Shown here piece after piece: positions 15,241 through 26,239 of a stretch of 64,000 nucleotides of DNA (the first letter of the stretch is position 1; each line of letters opens with the position of its first letter). The position numbers and the translations under genes were made by a program. The notes below the pieces were generated by a model. It did no database searches and was not told the DNA's origin. It saw only the letters and a list, made by a program, of their open reading frames with translations. This stretch comes from Jacaranda mimosifolia (lineage: Eukaryota; Streptophyta; Magnoliopsida; Lamiales; Bignoniaceae), in the NCBI GenBank assembly GCA_018894105.1, contig CM032120.1:28542710-28606709 (forward strand), in the 5' to 3' direction.

Positions 15241-16202
15241 GGGTAAATAGCAGACAATCTTCCAACGTATAGGATCATTTGCACTTTATCTTCCAACCGT
15301 TGCAAGTATGCAGAACAATTACTCAACATTTGCTAAATGTGCTTAAACACCTCATGTTCCAACTTTCCGATGATATATTTAAAAGTTTTCGCACTTTGCC
15401 CTATGATGTTTTAAAAAAATTATATTTAGCTACTTATTTTAAAATATTATCCTTAGCATTGAATTCTTCTTTTGGTGGAATAAATTAAAAAAATTTGTTA
15501 AAAATTGTTACCATATATTACTTAATTGTCAACATATCATCAGTTCAGTTATTGTGAGTTAACTGAATGTATCAACCAACTTAATCATAAATATTTTCCT
15601 AAATTGATGTATGTAAGATAATAAAAATTAATTTTGGGGTTCTATTATGAAATGATTGTTATGGTGTACTTATAAATTTATACTCATTTGTTTAATTAAG
15701 AGTATAAGTGGTGTAGAAATATCATTTGCTAACAAAAATGCACAATATTACATTGATATAAAAATCAATTAGGATATACTTTTAAAATTAGTTTTAACCA
15801 TCTCATGCATATAATCTAAATAAATATAACCATAAAATTAATTTGAAATTACATGATAACTCAAATTGATTTAATTGTCCATATATTGGCAAGTGACTAA
15901 TGTGTGATAATATTTTTTATCAAATGTTTCACTTTATTCCACAAAAACAAAAATTTAATGATAAAAGTGCAATATTTTAGAACGATTAGGTTGTTAAATG
16001 CACATTTTGTTAAAGTTGAGGAGATAAAGTGCAACGTACTCAAAGTATTTCAGCATCTCCGGTAGAATATTCCGTGAAAAATGGAACAAGGGGGTATTTG
16101 AACAAATTTAGCAAAAGTTAAGTGATCGTTTCACACATTTGCAACGATTAAGGGGAAAAGTGTACATAACTCTGTATATTATGGGGTATCTGCTATTTAC
16201 CC
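15241..16202. mobile_element. Mutator-type MITE with 9-bp target duplication
   Basis: The inverted ends are GGGTAAATAGCAGA (left) and TCTGCTATTTACCC (right). They are flanked by a perfect 9-bp duplication TTTAAATTT (15,232-15,240 and 16,203-16,211), the size typical of Mutator-like elements. The 962 bp contain no transposase. Sub-terminal stretches (TTGCACTTTATCTTCC versus an inverted AAAAGTGTACAT region) are also loosely inverted. Confidence 0.8.
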
Positions 16203-17378
16203 TTTAAATTTTTATCTTCACACTTTATATATAAAACTTAAAACATTAGGTCATGTGCCACTGACCACTTGGCAATGAATTTGGTGTTACATGACTTGGT
16301 CTTCGTTGTGTATGTCAACAGAGCTGATGCACGATATGATGTGGAATCAGCCGACCATGTGGAAATTATTGGTCATAATGCCATCAACAGAACCTATTTT
16401 TCAGACTTGTGTGGGTGCCCATTTAAATACTTTGGCATTTGCTCCTTTTACCTTTAGGAAATGGTCAATTTTTAACTATAACGTGCTACTTGTGATTCTG
16501 GTCTAGCGCAGAGCAAAATGGGATATTTTCCAAAAGTTTTAAGCGACTTCAGAGTAGAATAGCATGATTCACTAGTTATGTCAATATAATGGTAAATTTT
16601 ATTCTGATTATAAAACGAAAATGGTGTCGTAATTAAGTCAAATAATTTTTTTTGAGTTTTTTCGTTTTAATACTTTCGACTTTCACTAGGAGAATAGTAA
16701 AGAAAGATGGTACTGCAAAATTTATAGAAATATTAATAGTTCATAGTAAACTTAGATGTTATTAGACTCTCAATTTATAAAATTTTACCGAAACTTCTTC
16801 TTAATTTTAATCATTTTACCATGGTTGCTTAAGAAAATAATATATTTTTGCTTAAAAGGGCGATCACTTGCTGGTTAACATTAGGGTTGCTTTGTGTTTG
16901 GGTGAAGCGTAGGATGAGAAACGAATAAGAATTCTTTTCAATAACTAAACACATATTGATAACAACATCGCTTCCTTATTTTATTTTATTTTATTTCTTA
17001 ATTCTTTTTAGTTGGCAAAGAAAATTGTAATTCAAGAGGATTAGATGAACTTAACTTGAAAAGGACTACAAGATAAATTAAAAAACAACACACCTATTTA
17101 GGTAATAAGTTTAATACGACTAGCTAGAAACAAAATAAATTCTATGCGCATCAACTTTACTACTATTATTATTAATCATATTTGCTTCTTGCGTGTGCCT
17201 TTCATTCTAGCAAATAGAGAAAGTGAAAAAAACTATAAATATTCGGAAAAAAACTGTTATTTGTCATTTATTACGTTTTTCCTAACTTAGAATATGTATG
17301 AAGTTTCTTAATCAGATCAAATAACAAAAAAACATGACAACAATGGGTAACAAAAAAACTTAGAATATGTATGAAGGT
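16203..17378. repeat. Segmental duplicate, copy A (left of EVE-1)
   Basis: This non-coding stretch aligns by eye, in the same orientation, with about 44,100-45,780. Shared landmarks are CATGACTTGGTCTTC, TGTGGGTGCCCATTTAA, ACCTTTAGGAAATGGTCA, AAAGTTTTAAG and CTTAGAATAT. Copy B has gained a 567-bp MITE. The alignment resumes after EVE-1 at about 25,590. I see no gene in it. Confidence 0.8.
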
Positions 17379-17400
17379 ACCAGAGCCAAGTTTAATCCAG
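17379..17400 (+). promoter_or_regulatory. EVE-1 tRNA-Met primer-binding site and host junction
   Basis: GGTACCAGAGCCAAG matches the initiator-tRNA-Met complementary site that marks position 1 of caulimovirid genomes. The inverted copy has the related GGTATTAGAGCC around 25,190-25,205, where it is joined to viral 3' sequence. Host bases GAAGGTAC in the paralogue (about 45,740) overlap the viral GGTACC, suggesting a microhomology junction. Confidence 0.75.
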
Positions 17401-17579
17401 GACTTATCAAGTCCATAAAGGTCTTATAGACCAGAATTTGGATAAGAAACCCAAAGTTTATTGTTTGAAATGGAGAAACTCATAGTTGCGTTTTGCCAAA
17501 CAGTAAGGCTCGTGTTGGCAGGAGGCCACTGAAGGGCATCAGCGGCATTTAAATTGTTGATAGTGATAACAGTTAAACT

Positions 17580-18409
17580 ATGGAAAGATTATTTAGATCT
17601 GTGTCTAGGAGATCTAATGAATCTGGTAAGGAAGAATCTTCTAGGGTTAATAGCTCAAAGATGAATGAAGAGATTATTATCTCTAAAAACTTTGAGAAAA
17701 CCCCCCAGCATTGGAAGTTGCCAAAATATTAGCCTAATCAGGTCTATGAAATCGGATATTTTGATTGCAAATCAGATTATGTTATAAAAATAGTAGAAAA
17801 AAGAATTTTCTTAAAAGGAGGAGATGATACAATTTATTTACTCTCTAAAAGCCTTATTGAGTCACATAGAAAAAAGTATTGTTATTTGCATATTAGGTTG
17901 GTCCAAGTAGGATTACAACCTCTAACTAAAACAGGGCTTAATACAGCCGCTTTAGTTATAGTTTGCGCTACGTCATAACAAGTTTGAAGATTCCTTATTG
18001 AGTTGTGGAAACATCTTTATGTGAAGGACCAGTTCACTTTAAATGTTTTCCCGATTTCTCGGTGGCAATCCATGATCTAAATGTTTTGGATGCATTGGTA
18101 TTAAATACCAAAACCCATGGATATGACATGGACGAAGCCACTAGCCATGTCTCCTTGGTATATCAAGTTCATTATAAAGTAATGAACACTATTATTCCTA
18201 AATTAAGGATTAATCCAGAGAAAATAAGATCAAAAAGGAGAGAAACCATTCTCTTTATAACATATCGTACTAAATGCAATGTTGTTGTCTCAAAAACTAT
18301 TTCTTGGGATCATATCAATCTTCCTAATTCTTGGATGATGGAAAGTATTGCTAAACCTGAAAAGGTAGAGCCTAGACAAGTAGAGCAGATCATCCAATAT
18401 GTGGATTGA
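17580..18409 (+). pseudogene. EVE-1 movement protein (30K superfamily) remnant
   Basis: The start ATG at 17,580 opens MERLFRSVSRRS. An in-frame stop falls at about 17,729, further breaks follow near 17,970-18,000, and an open stretch runs from 18,005 to 18,409. The motifs YLLSKSLIESHRKKY, VQVGLQPLT, DALVLNTKTHGY and YKVMNT are characteristic of caulimovirid movement proteins, which enlarge plasmodesmata for cell-to-cell spread. The same 5' portion recurs inverted at 24,637-25,002. It is not functional as it stands. Confidence 0.8.
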
Positions 18410-19050
18410 GATGTGGAAAGTAAATTTTCACAAAATAGAAAAGTTAGGCTTAATGTGGGATAAAAGTCTCAGCCACAAAACCCAACAAGGTTTTCTACCT
18501 CTTCAGTTCCTTTATCAAAAAAGGAAAAAACCCTTCCTGATATTTTTAAGGTTAATAAAATTGAAGATCAAGTAAGCCAGCCAGAATATTAGGTTGAAAT
18601 GCCCGAATCAAGTCAAGGAAGAACTCCTAGGCCAACTTCACCAACAGAATCAGATATGGGATATAATATATTCACTATATCTGAGGAAGTTGAGTTTCTT
18701 AGAAGAATTCAGAAAAGCTTTGATAAACCAGCTAATGACCTAAAGAAAAAATAGTTTGATTTATTTTAGTCCAAGACAACAAAGGTGCTATATTAGGCAC
18801 TATATAGAATGGGTAGAAGAAAAATGGAAAAGAAAAGGAAGAATTTTCCCTGATTTTTTTGAACAAAAGTTTATAAACTTGTTAGAAGAATCTTATCAGA
18901 CGTATTTAATAGGAAATGGAAGGCCTTTAAAGTCTATTCATCCTCTATGTACAAGTATAAAAATATGTCATGATAATCGTGAAGCGAGTGCAGTTCCTTA
19001 TAAGGGAAAGCTCAACAGTGATATTAATCATCTTGCTCAGCAAAAATAAC
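18410..19050 (+). pseudogene. EVE-1 linker region, function unknown
   Basis: The frame is broken by several stops. One open piece (18,756-19,049) encodes a basic stretch, YIEWVEEKWKRKGRIF. I recognise no domain. By position it joins movement and coat proteins in the polyprotein. Confidence 0.45.
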
Positions 19051-20578
19051 TACACTAATATGTGTCTTCAATCTATTGGCCAACAGACCTCTAGAATTGA
19101 AAAAATTGTAGCTAATATCAGCTATGATCCGAAAAAAATCGTCGAGAAAGGAGAATCCTCTAAAGCTGCATCTTTGGTGGCAACCAAAGAAGATTCCATC
19201 CCATTGAAACTACCTCCAAATCTTAAAGATGGAAAATTTTATTTAGAGACCAAAAAAGATTCTAGATTTATGGAAGAACTAATGGTCAAACTCCAGAAAC
19301 GTAAAGTTTCTGAAGAAAAACAAAAGGAAACTATTATTACTCTTAACCAAGAGGAAAGTAACGGCACTCCTTTAAAAGAACCTGATCTTAAAGAACAAGT
19401 TGAGGTTAACAGATTGGCATTCAAAACGAATGTTTCAACGATTAAATCGTTTTATCCAAGGCTAACTCCAATGGATATTCAGTTAGAAGAAAAAATGGAG
19501 TTTGCTCAATTGGACGGAACTTCTATTATCGAATGGAATATAGATGGCATGTCAGAATACAATATAAAGACTGCCATCAAATTTATGCTTATGTTTGCAG
19601 TACCAGCCAAATTCAAAGGTAATGATGATGAACAAATTGCTATGGCCATTGTTACCAGATTTACTGGTTAACTTCAAGGTTGGTGGGATTTCTCTATATC
19701 AGAAATTACTAAAGAGATATCTTTGAGGTAATTACTAGGGATCCCAACACCCAAGAAGAAACAATAGATGTTGTTAATACGCTTATTTATACCATAGCGT
19801 CTCATTTTATTGGAACTAATGAGCTCCAAAAAGATAGAACACAAGAGCAATTGATGAGTCTCAGGTGTCCTACCTTATCCCATTTTTCTTGGTATAAGGA
19901 TGTGTTCTTTTCCAAGGTTGTGACCAGAGCTGATTGCCATATGGACATTTGGAAAGAAAAGTTCATATAAGGTCTACCTCGTTTATTTGCAGAAAGGATT
20001 AGAAACAAGCTTAAAGCTAAATTTAGTGGAATAATTCCATATTCAAATATGACTTATGGAGATCTTACCTCTGAAGTTATGTCAGAAGGAATCAACATCT
20101 GCAAATTAAAAAATAGTTGGAACAACAAGTGCTTTACAATAAATACATGCTTGGTAACTTCTGCGAACAGATTGGTTATCAGCTAATTGAATTCCCTAAA
20201 AGGGAAAAACATAAGAAGCATAAAGATGCTAATCAATATCACAAAAATGAAAAAGCCTTATAAGTATCATAAAAAGAGACGTTATAAAGAACAAAAAGAT
20301 GCTAGGCATCAAGAAACATCATCATCTTCTCATAAGAAGAAAAAGAAAATTGTAGTTTGCCATAAATGTGGTAAAATTGGCCATTACGCGAACAAGTGTT
20401 GGGTAAAAAGAAAAATCCAATCACTAGATTTAGTGAAGATTTAAAGAAAGCCTTACAAGCAATTCTCCTAAGTGAAAAAGGAGAAGATTGTGAAGTACAA
20501 GTTGGGGGCAAAGACTCAGAAGGAGAAGAATACTTTGAAGAAACTTCATGTTCTACTGAAGAAGAAATTGAAGAATAG
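19051..20578 (+). pseudogene. EVE-1 coat protein with CCHC zinc knuckle
   Basis: A Glu/Lys-rich N-terminal part is followed by coat-protein core motifs (WNIDGMSEYNIKTAI; further on WYKDVF and GLPRLFAE) and then a basic stretch and the knuckle CHKCGKIGHYANKC at 20,358-20,399. An acidic tail follows (EEEIEE). This knuckle-plus-acidic-tail order is that of caulimovirid coat proteins, which package the DNA genome. Stops or frame changes at about 19,669, 19,968 and 20,184 break it. Confidence 0.8.
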
Positions 20579-21109
20579 CCACATTATTGCTGAACAGAAG
20601 GATGCAAATGCGATACTTGCTTTGCAAAAGCATTCGGTTTAAGCATTAATATGCTTACTATAGATGAAAGTTTTATCCTCGATCTTATAGATCAAGTAGT
20701 TGATCCAATCAAGAAAAGAAAAGCCTTAGAAGCTTATTTGGTTGAAAAATCAAAAGAAAATAAAGAGACTAAACTCTCTCAAAAGGTCAAAAATTTTAGC
20801 GAATCTTACTCTTTTCAAAAAAATTTGGAAAGATTAAAAAAACCAGACGTTAGATAACCAACGATATAAGAGCTTAAAGCTGAGATAAATAAGATTAAAT
20901 CTTAAATAATAGACTTGAGAGTCAAAGTCGCTTATTTAGAGACAAATTGAGCTGCATTTTCTAAGAAAGAAGAATTTGATACTTCAGATGACGAAGAAAA
21001 AGAAACCATAGAAATAAATCATATCTCTGGAAAAGAACTCAAAAAATACAAGTGGGTTAACACTGTTATCGGGTTATATCCCAAAAATGGTTTACTAAGG
21101 TTACCTTAA
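20579..21109 (+). pseudogene. EVE-1 coat-to-protease spacer
   Basis: Lys/Glu-rich, coiled-coil-like sequence (an open piece at 20,651-20,857) with stop codons between pieces. No domain is recognised. It would connect coat protein and protease in the original polyprotein. Confidence 0.4.
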
Positions 21110-21612
21110 TAGTAAATAAAGAATTCACATTGGATGTCGAAGCCATGGTGGATTTAGGAGTAGATATTAACTGCATTTCTAAGGGAATAATACCTACAAG
21201 ATATTATAGTAAAACAACCCAAGTAGTTACTGCTACTAATAGACAGCCACTTGTGGTTCAATATAAATTGTCTGATGCTGTTATATGCAATAATGGAATG
21301 TGTATTCCTATGCCATTTATAATAGTAAAAGGATTATCTACTTCACTAATTTTGCGAAATCCATTTTTACATTTGCTTTTCCCAATTACTTCAATTGATG
21401 ATAAGGGAATTACCTCTAATTTAGATGGAAATGCTATCTACTTTCCCTTCACAACTACCCCTCGGTTTCATACTATTAATATGTTAAACTCTCTTATAGA
21501 GAAAAAGAAAAATTTTCTTAAATCCTTAAATGGTGAAGTTAATATAAAACAACTTAAAAGCAAGCTAGAGTGCTTAAAAACTAAAGAAAAGATTAAATCT
21601 TTTCAAGAATAG
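21110..21612 (+). pseudogene. EVE-1 aspartic protease
   Basis: The open piece (ATG 21,130 in frame) contains MVDLGVDINCISKGIIP, the caulimovirid retropepsin active-site region. The usual D-(S/T)-G triad reads DLG (near 21,151), so the catalytic turn is altered. A FIIVKGLSTSLILRNPFL stretch follows, as in the family. The enzyme would have processed the viral polyprotein. Confidence 0.75.
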
Positions 21613-21639
21613 GCACACCAACAAATTTGAGTTGAAATT

Positions 21640-22990
21640 CCTAATGCCTTTTGGCAAAGGAATAAATTTATTTTTACTCGAAGGATTTGATGAAAAGAAA
21701 ATTTCTACCAAGGCCAGACCTATAGCTATGGGTCAATGCCATTTGAAATTACGTAAAAAGGAGATTAATGATCTCTTACAAAAGGGTCTTACTAGATAAA
21801 GTTATAGTCTACGGAGTTATCCGGCATTTTATGTAGAAAATGCTACTGAACTCGAATGAAGAGCTCCTAGACTAGTAATTAATTATAAGCTACTTAATAA
21901 AGCCCTAAAATGGATAAGATATCCATTACCAAACAAAAGGGATCTTCTTAATTGGTTTTATCAAGCCAAAATATTTTCAAAATTTGATATGAAATCTGGA
22001 TATTGGCAAATCTAAATTAAAGAGGAAGATCAGTACAAAATAGCATTTATTGTACCCTTCAGACACTATGAGTGGAATGTTATGCCATTCGGGTTTAAGA
22101 ATGCCCCATCCGAATTTCAACATATTATGAATGAAATATTTAATCCTTATATAGAATTTACTATTGTTTATATTGATGATGTCCTTGTTTATTCTCAAGA
22201 CATTGATCAACATTTCAAACATCTAAGAATATTTTTAGATGTAATAATAGGGTAGGATTAACAGTTTCTGCTAAAATGATGAGCTTATTCCAGCTTAAAA
22301 ATAAAATTTTTAGGCCATTATATTGAAAATGGACTTGTTAGCTCAATCAAAAGAGCAATTATTTTTGCTGAAAAGTTCCCAAATGAAATAACAGATAAAA
22401 ATCAGTTACAGAGATTTTTGGGAAGTTTGAATTATATTTCAGATTTTTATAAAGAAATGGCTTTAGATTGTAAGCTTATGTTCCAAAGGCTTCGAAAGAA
22501 TTCATTGCCTTGGACAGTGGAATGTTCTAAAGTAGTTAGAAAAATCAAGGCTAAAGCCAAAGAGCTTCCTTCTTTGGCTATTGCCAATCCAAACCTTTAT
22601 AAGGTTGTTGAAAATAATGCTTTAGAAATTGGTTATGGAGGAGTTTTAAAGCAACGAATCTCAAAAACCGAAAATGAGCAATTAGTTAGATACACATCGG
22701 GTTTATAGAACCCAACATAACAAAATTATTCTGCTATCAAGAAAGAAATTCTTTCCATAGTATTGTGTGTCACTAAATTTGAAAATGACTTATTAAATAA
22801 AAAGTTCTTAATTAGAATAGATTATAAACTTGCTAAAAGTGTCCTTGAAAAAGATGTTAAAAACATCGCATCTAATAAAATATTTGCTAGATGGTAAGCA
22901 TTATTATCGTGCTTTGAATTTGATATTGAGCATATTGATGGCTGTAAAAATTTTGTTGTTGATTTCTTTACTTGGGAATTTTTGCAGGGA
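21640..22990 (+). pseudogene. EVE-1 reverse transcriptase and RNase H
   Basis: RT motifs in order are ELRKKEINDLLQKGL-like, FSKFDMKSGYWQI, MPFGFKNAPSEF and YIDDVL (YIDD at 22,169-22,180, intact). RNase H follows, with a GYGGVLKQ stretch, YSAIKKEIL and EFDIEHIDGCKNFVVDFF. Several stops (for example after RYTSGL at about 22,706) and frame changes interrupt it. RT would copy pregenomic RNA to DNA. The gene is dead because of the stops, although the catalytic loop survives. Confidence 0.85.
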
Positions 22991-24220
22991 CAAAAAGATG
23001 CCCAAAAAACCCCTTATTAGGGACAAAGAATCTAAACAGTCCAAGAAGGACAGGACCTTTGCTAATGTAGCAAAAGAAGGAGCTAAGGCACATGAAGCTT
23101 AAAGGCCAATGAATTCGACAAAGAAGAAGATGCTTATTCAGCAGATGCTTATGAGCTTGCTACACTTCCAGAGGATGTTAAAGAAAGGAAATTTCCTTTT
23201 GTTCCATATTCTTGGATCAATCTATATCCAATTTATCCAACCCTTAAAGGGATGCACCTAGATTATACAGCTGATATGTACCTTAACAAACATTTTCCTT
23301 CCATTCATAGGGATAAAAATGTTTACTATTACTAAGCCATCTTCACAAAAACATGATCCGTCCTTATTTAGTCTATTGGACGAAATAAGGATTCAATATC
23401 ACTCATTAATCATGCTTATAGCAAACTCATTATTAAGAAGGTGATGTGGGGAATTAGAGCCCAAGAAGTCAAGTATTTAAAATACCTATATCATCCGAAA
23501 AGCGCAAAAACATTTAATTATTTTGATTATATAAAGGCTTAGGAAGGATCTCTCTTATATGAGAATATGCAAAAGAAACACAGTTGGTTCTTAATGTTCG
23601 AACTAGAAAATCCTTATTAGATATTTCCAACTTGGTTTAACACCTGGTTTGCTACTTGGGGAATTAACCCCATAATTTTGCCAAAAACTATTAAAGAAAT
23701 ATTTTCTCAATTTAAAGAAGCTAATAAGGTTGCAGGAAATGACATTGAAGTCCTCATATTCGCTACTCTTTATGGAGTTCCATAGATTCTCAAATGGGCT
23801 TATGCAATAGGAACTGAACAAGAAGACAAGTTGAGGATTCTGCATAAGGAGAATTTCTTATTCAGAAGGGTATTCATTTCGATGGTAGAACAAATTTGAG
23901 TTCTTCAACGAAGAAAGTACCTATGCGAGGAAACAAATTATTCATCTTACCCTAGTGCTCCCAAAAGGGGATAATCCTCAAACTAAAGCAGGACAAATGT
24001 TCAAAGAAACCATGTCCAAATTATATAGAGAAGGCACCATGAAACTCTTTGAAGAGTTATTTGGCAAAAAGGGAGGGGGGGGGAGGGAAAGAGAATATGG
24101 AAGACAACGATGATGGCCCCTTTGGTGGCCCCATGGCATAAGACCCTTATGCGGGTGACTCTGATAAGGTCATGGCTAACCTTACATCTCACTTAGGAGA
24201 CAACAGCTCCTGAAGACTAC
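22991..24220 (+). pseudogene. EVE-1 downstream frame, function unknown
   Basis: A degraded frame of about 400 codons. Readable pieces include FPFVPYSWINLYPIYPTLKG, VMWGIRAQEVKYLKYLYHP and WFNTWFATWGINPIILP, ending in a Gly-rich stretch at about 24,075-24,095. I recognise no known domain. Position after RNase H suggests the second frame found in some caulimovirids; calling it a florendovirus-type ORF2 is inference. Confidence 0.5.
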
Positions 24221-24363
24221 ATGAGGTGTCTTTAAAGGATGGAATAAAGCCGAAAGCTAAAAGGTATTATTACCTTATCCTGAAGAGAAATTATTATATT
24301 TGAATGTATTATATAATTAAAAGATAGTTTTATAGTTTTGGGTTCCATAGTTTGATTTTCCCC

Positions 24364-24509
24364 TATAAAAGAGGATGTCTTGATAGGATTGAAGTAGAGT
24401 AAAATTTTATCAATTTTATATTTATTAATTGTATGTATTCTTGTTTTGTAAGAAGTTCCTGTACAATTCCTCCCATCCTGTTTAATGTAAGTTTTATTTA
24501 TGGAATAAA
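24364..24509 (+). promoter_or_regulatory. EVE-1 pregenomic-RNA promoter and poly(A) signal
   Basis: TATAAAAGAGG lies at 24,364-24,374 and AATAAA at 24,504-24,509. A TATA box followed about 140 bp later by the poly(A) signal is the usual caulimovirid arrangement, giving a terminally redundant RNA. Both signals are intact here. Confidence 0.7.
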
Positions 24510-24636
24510 TTAAAGTTTTTATATCTACGCACTTTTTAAATTATAGCATATTTTATTCCATCCGACTTATAGTTGATAAGATTATTATATTCTTGGTACC
24601 ATATTGGCATCAAGAATAGAGTATTAGCCCTATAGG

Positions 24637-25580
24637 TTGTATTATGCCCTGTTTTAGTTAGAGGTTGTAATCCTACTTGGACCAACCCAATATGCAAATA
24701 ACAATACTTTTTTCTATGTGCCTCAATAAGGCTTTTAGAGAGCAAATAAATTGTATCATCTCCTCATTTTAAGGAAATTCTTTTTTCTACTATTTTTATA
24801 ACATAATCTTATTTGAAATCAAAAGATCCGATTCATAGACTTGATTAGACTTATATTTTGACAACTTCCAATGCTGGACGTTTTTCTGAAAGTTTTTAGA
24901 GATAATAATCTCTTCATTCATCTTTGAGCTATTAGCCTTAGAAGATTCTTCCTTATCAGATCCACTAGATCTCCTAAAAGCATATCTGAATAATCTTTCC
25001 ATAGTTTAACTGTTATCACTGTCAACGATTTAAATGCCGCTCACGCCCTTCAATGACCTACTGCCAACATGGGCCTTACTGTTTGGAAATATGCAACTAT
25101 GTGTTTCCCCATTTCAAACAGTAAACTTTAGGTTTCTTATCCAAATTCTGGTCTGTAAGACCTTTATGGACTTGATAAGTCCTAGATTAAACTTGGCTCT
25201 AATACCAATATGGTACCAGGAATATAATAATCTTATCGACTATAAGTCGGATGGAATAAAATATGCTATAATTTAAAGAGCGCACAGATATAAAAACTTT
25301 AATTTATTCCATAAATAAAACTTACATTAAACAGGATGGGAGGAATTATACAAGAACTTCTTACAAAACAAGAATGCATACAACTGATAAATATAAAATT
25401 GATAAAATTTTGCTCTACTCCAATCCTATCAAGACATCCTCTTTTATAGGGGAAATCAAACTACGGAACTCAAAACTATAAAACTATCTTTTAATTACAC
25501 AATACATCTGAATCTATTAATTCCTCTTCAGAATAAGGTAAATATGCTTTTTAGCTTTTGGCTTTATTCCATCCTTTAAG
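24637..25580 (-). repeat. EVE-1 inverted partial copy
   Basis: Read on the minus strand this is viral 3' sequence (25,580 down to about 25,210, matching 24,230-24,607), then the primer site, leader and movement-protein start (ATG at 25,002). It breaks within the movement protein at about 24,637. It therefore contains a circular-genome junction. Its own TATA (25,442-25,448, minus) and poly(A) signal (25,303-25,308, minus) face those of the forward copy. About 29 bases of unassigned filler (24,608-24,636) separate the two copies. Confidence 0.85.
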
Positions 25581-26239
25581 AAAAAAACTAACTTAGAATA
25601 TGTATAAAGGTTCTTAATCATATCAAATAACAAAAAAAAAAAAAAAAAAAAACATGACAACAATGGATAACAATTGCCCACAGGAGAAATCAAAAACAAT
25701 TTGTCACTATAAGCACAAGTTTTCCATTTTTAGAGATATATGTTAACAACCCTTGCACCCAAGAAGTTGCCTAGATGTAGTTTGCTTGAAGTTGATGGCA
25801 ATGTTCATTGATTCATATTTGGAACCTTTATGGAGGTTTTCTTTCCATTAGTAGATTTTTTACTAGAGAACTCCATTTATTCTAATGTGAATGGCAAACA
25901 CATCTATATTCCTTAGTTTTATAGAACTCCTTAGAGGCATTGTTTCCATATACTATTATCTAAAACAATCAAGTTATTAATAACTGGATGAAGCCAAGAA
26001 ATCACCCATTACGTGCGAAATTATAGATCTTTCTTGAGATCAAACAATTCAATCGAATTAAATATGTGTGATAGCATCTACTATACCAGAAAACCTACAT
26101 ATTGCAACATTTTGTATGCATTGCAAGCCCAAGTATGGAAGAATATGAGATAGGACATTGCGTCTCTTTTTCACCTTTTTCAATTCAATTCATATCTATA
26201 TCTTCCTTCTATTTGCCACAAATTGAGGTTTGTTTTCAT
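25581..26239. repeat. Segmental duplicate, copy A (right of EVE-1)
   Basis: It begins with a second copy of the host sequence just left of EVE-1 (TTAGAATATGTAT, TTCTTAATCA, CATGACAACAATGG) and then matches 45,760-45,870 through TATGTTAACAA. A poly(A) run sits at 25,630-25,651. Positions 26,104-26,160 resemble 1982-2040 upstream of cytochrome c. No gene is seen. Confidence 0.65.

Larger units (their letters stand above)
17379..25580 (+). other. EVE-1: endogenous caulimovirid, decayed, with inverted partial second copy
   Basis: This is an integrated plant pararetrovirus relic. Order: tRNA-Met primer site, movement protein, coat protein with zinc knuckle, aspartic protease, RT, RNase H, an unidentified downstream frame, TATA promoter and poly(A) signal. 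That is one near genome-length unit of about 7.2 kb (17,379-24,607). An inverted partial unit follows (24,637-25,580). Many stop codons and frame breaks interrupt every domain, so it is not coding-competent. The layout (one large polyprotein plus a downstream frame) fits florendovirus/petuvirus-like members of Caulimoviridae; the genus is inference. Confidence 0.88.

Noticed and set aside
17379..25580. EVE-1 as an LTR retrotransposon
   Set aside because: There are no LTRs or integrase, and it has a movement protein, a coat-type zinc knuckle with acidic tail, and a tRNA-Met site at the genome start, which together indicate a caulimovirid.
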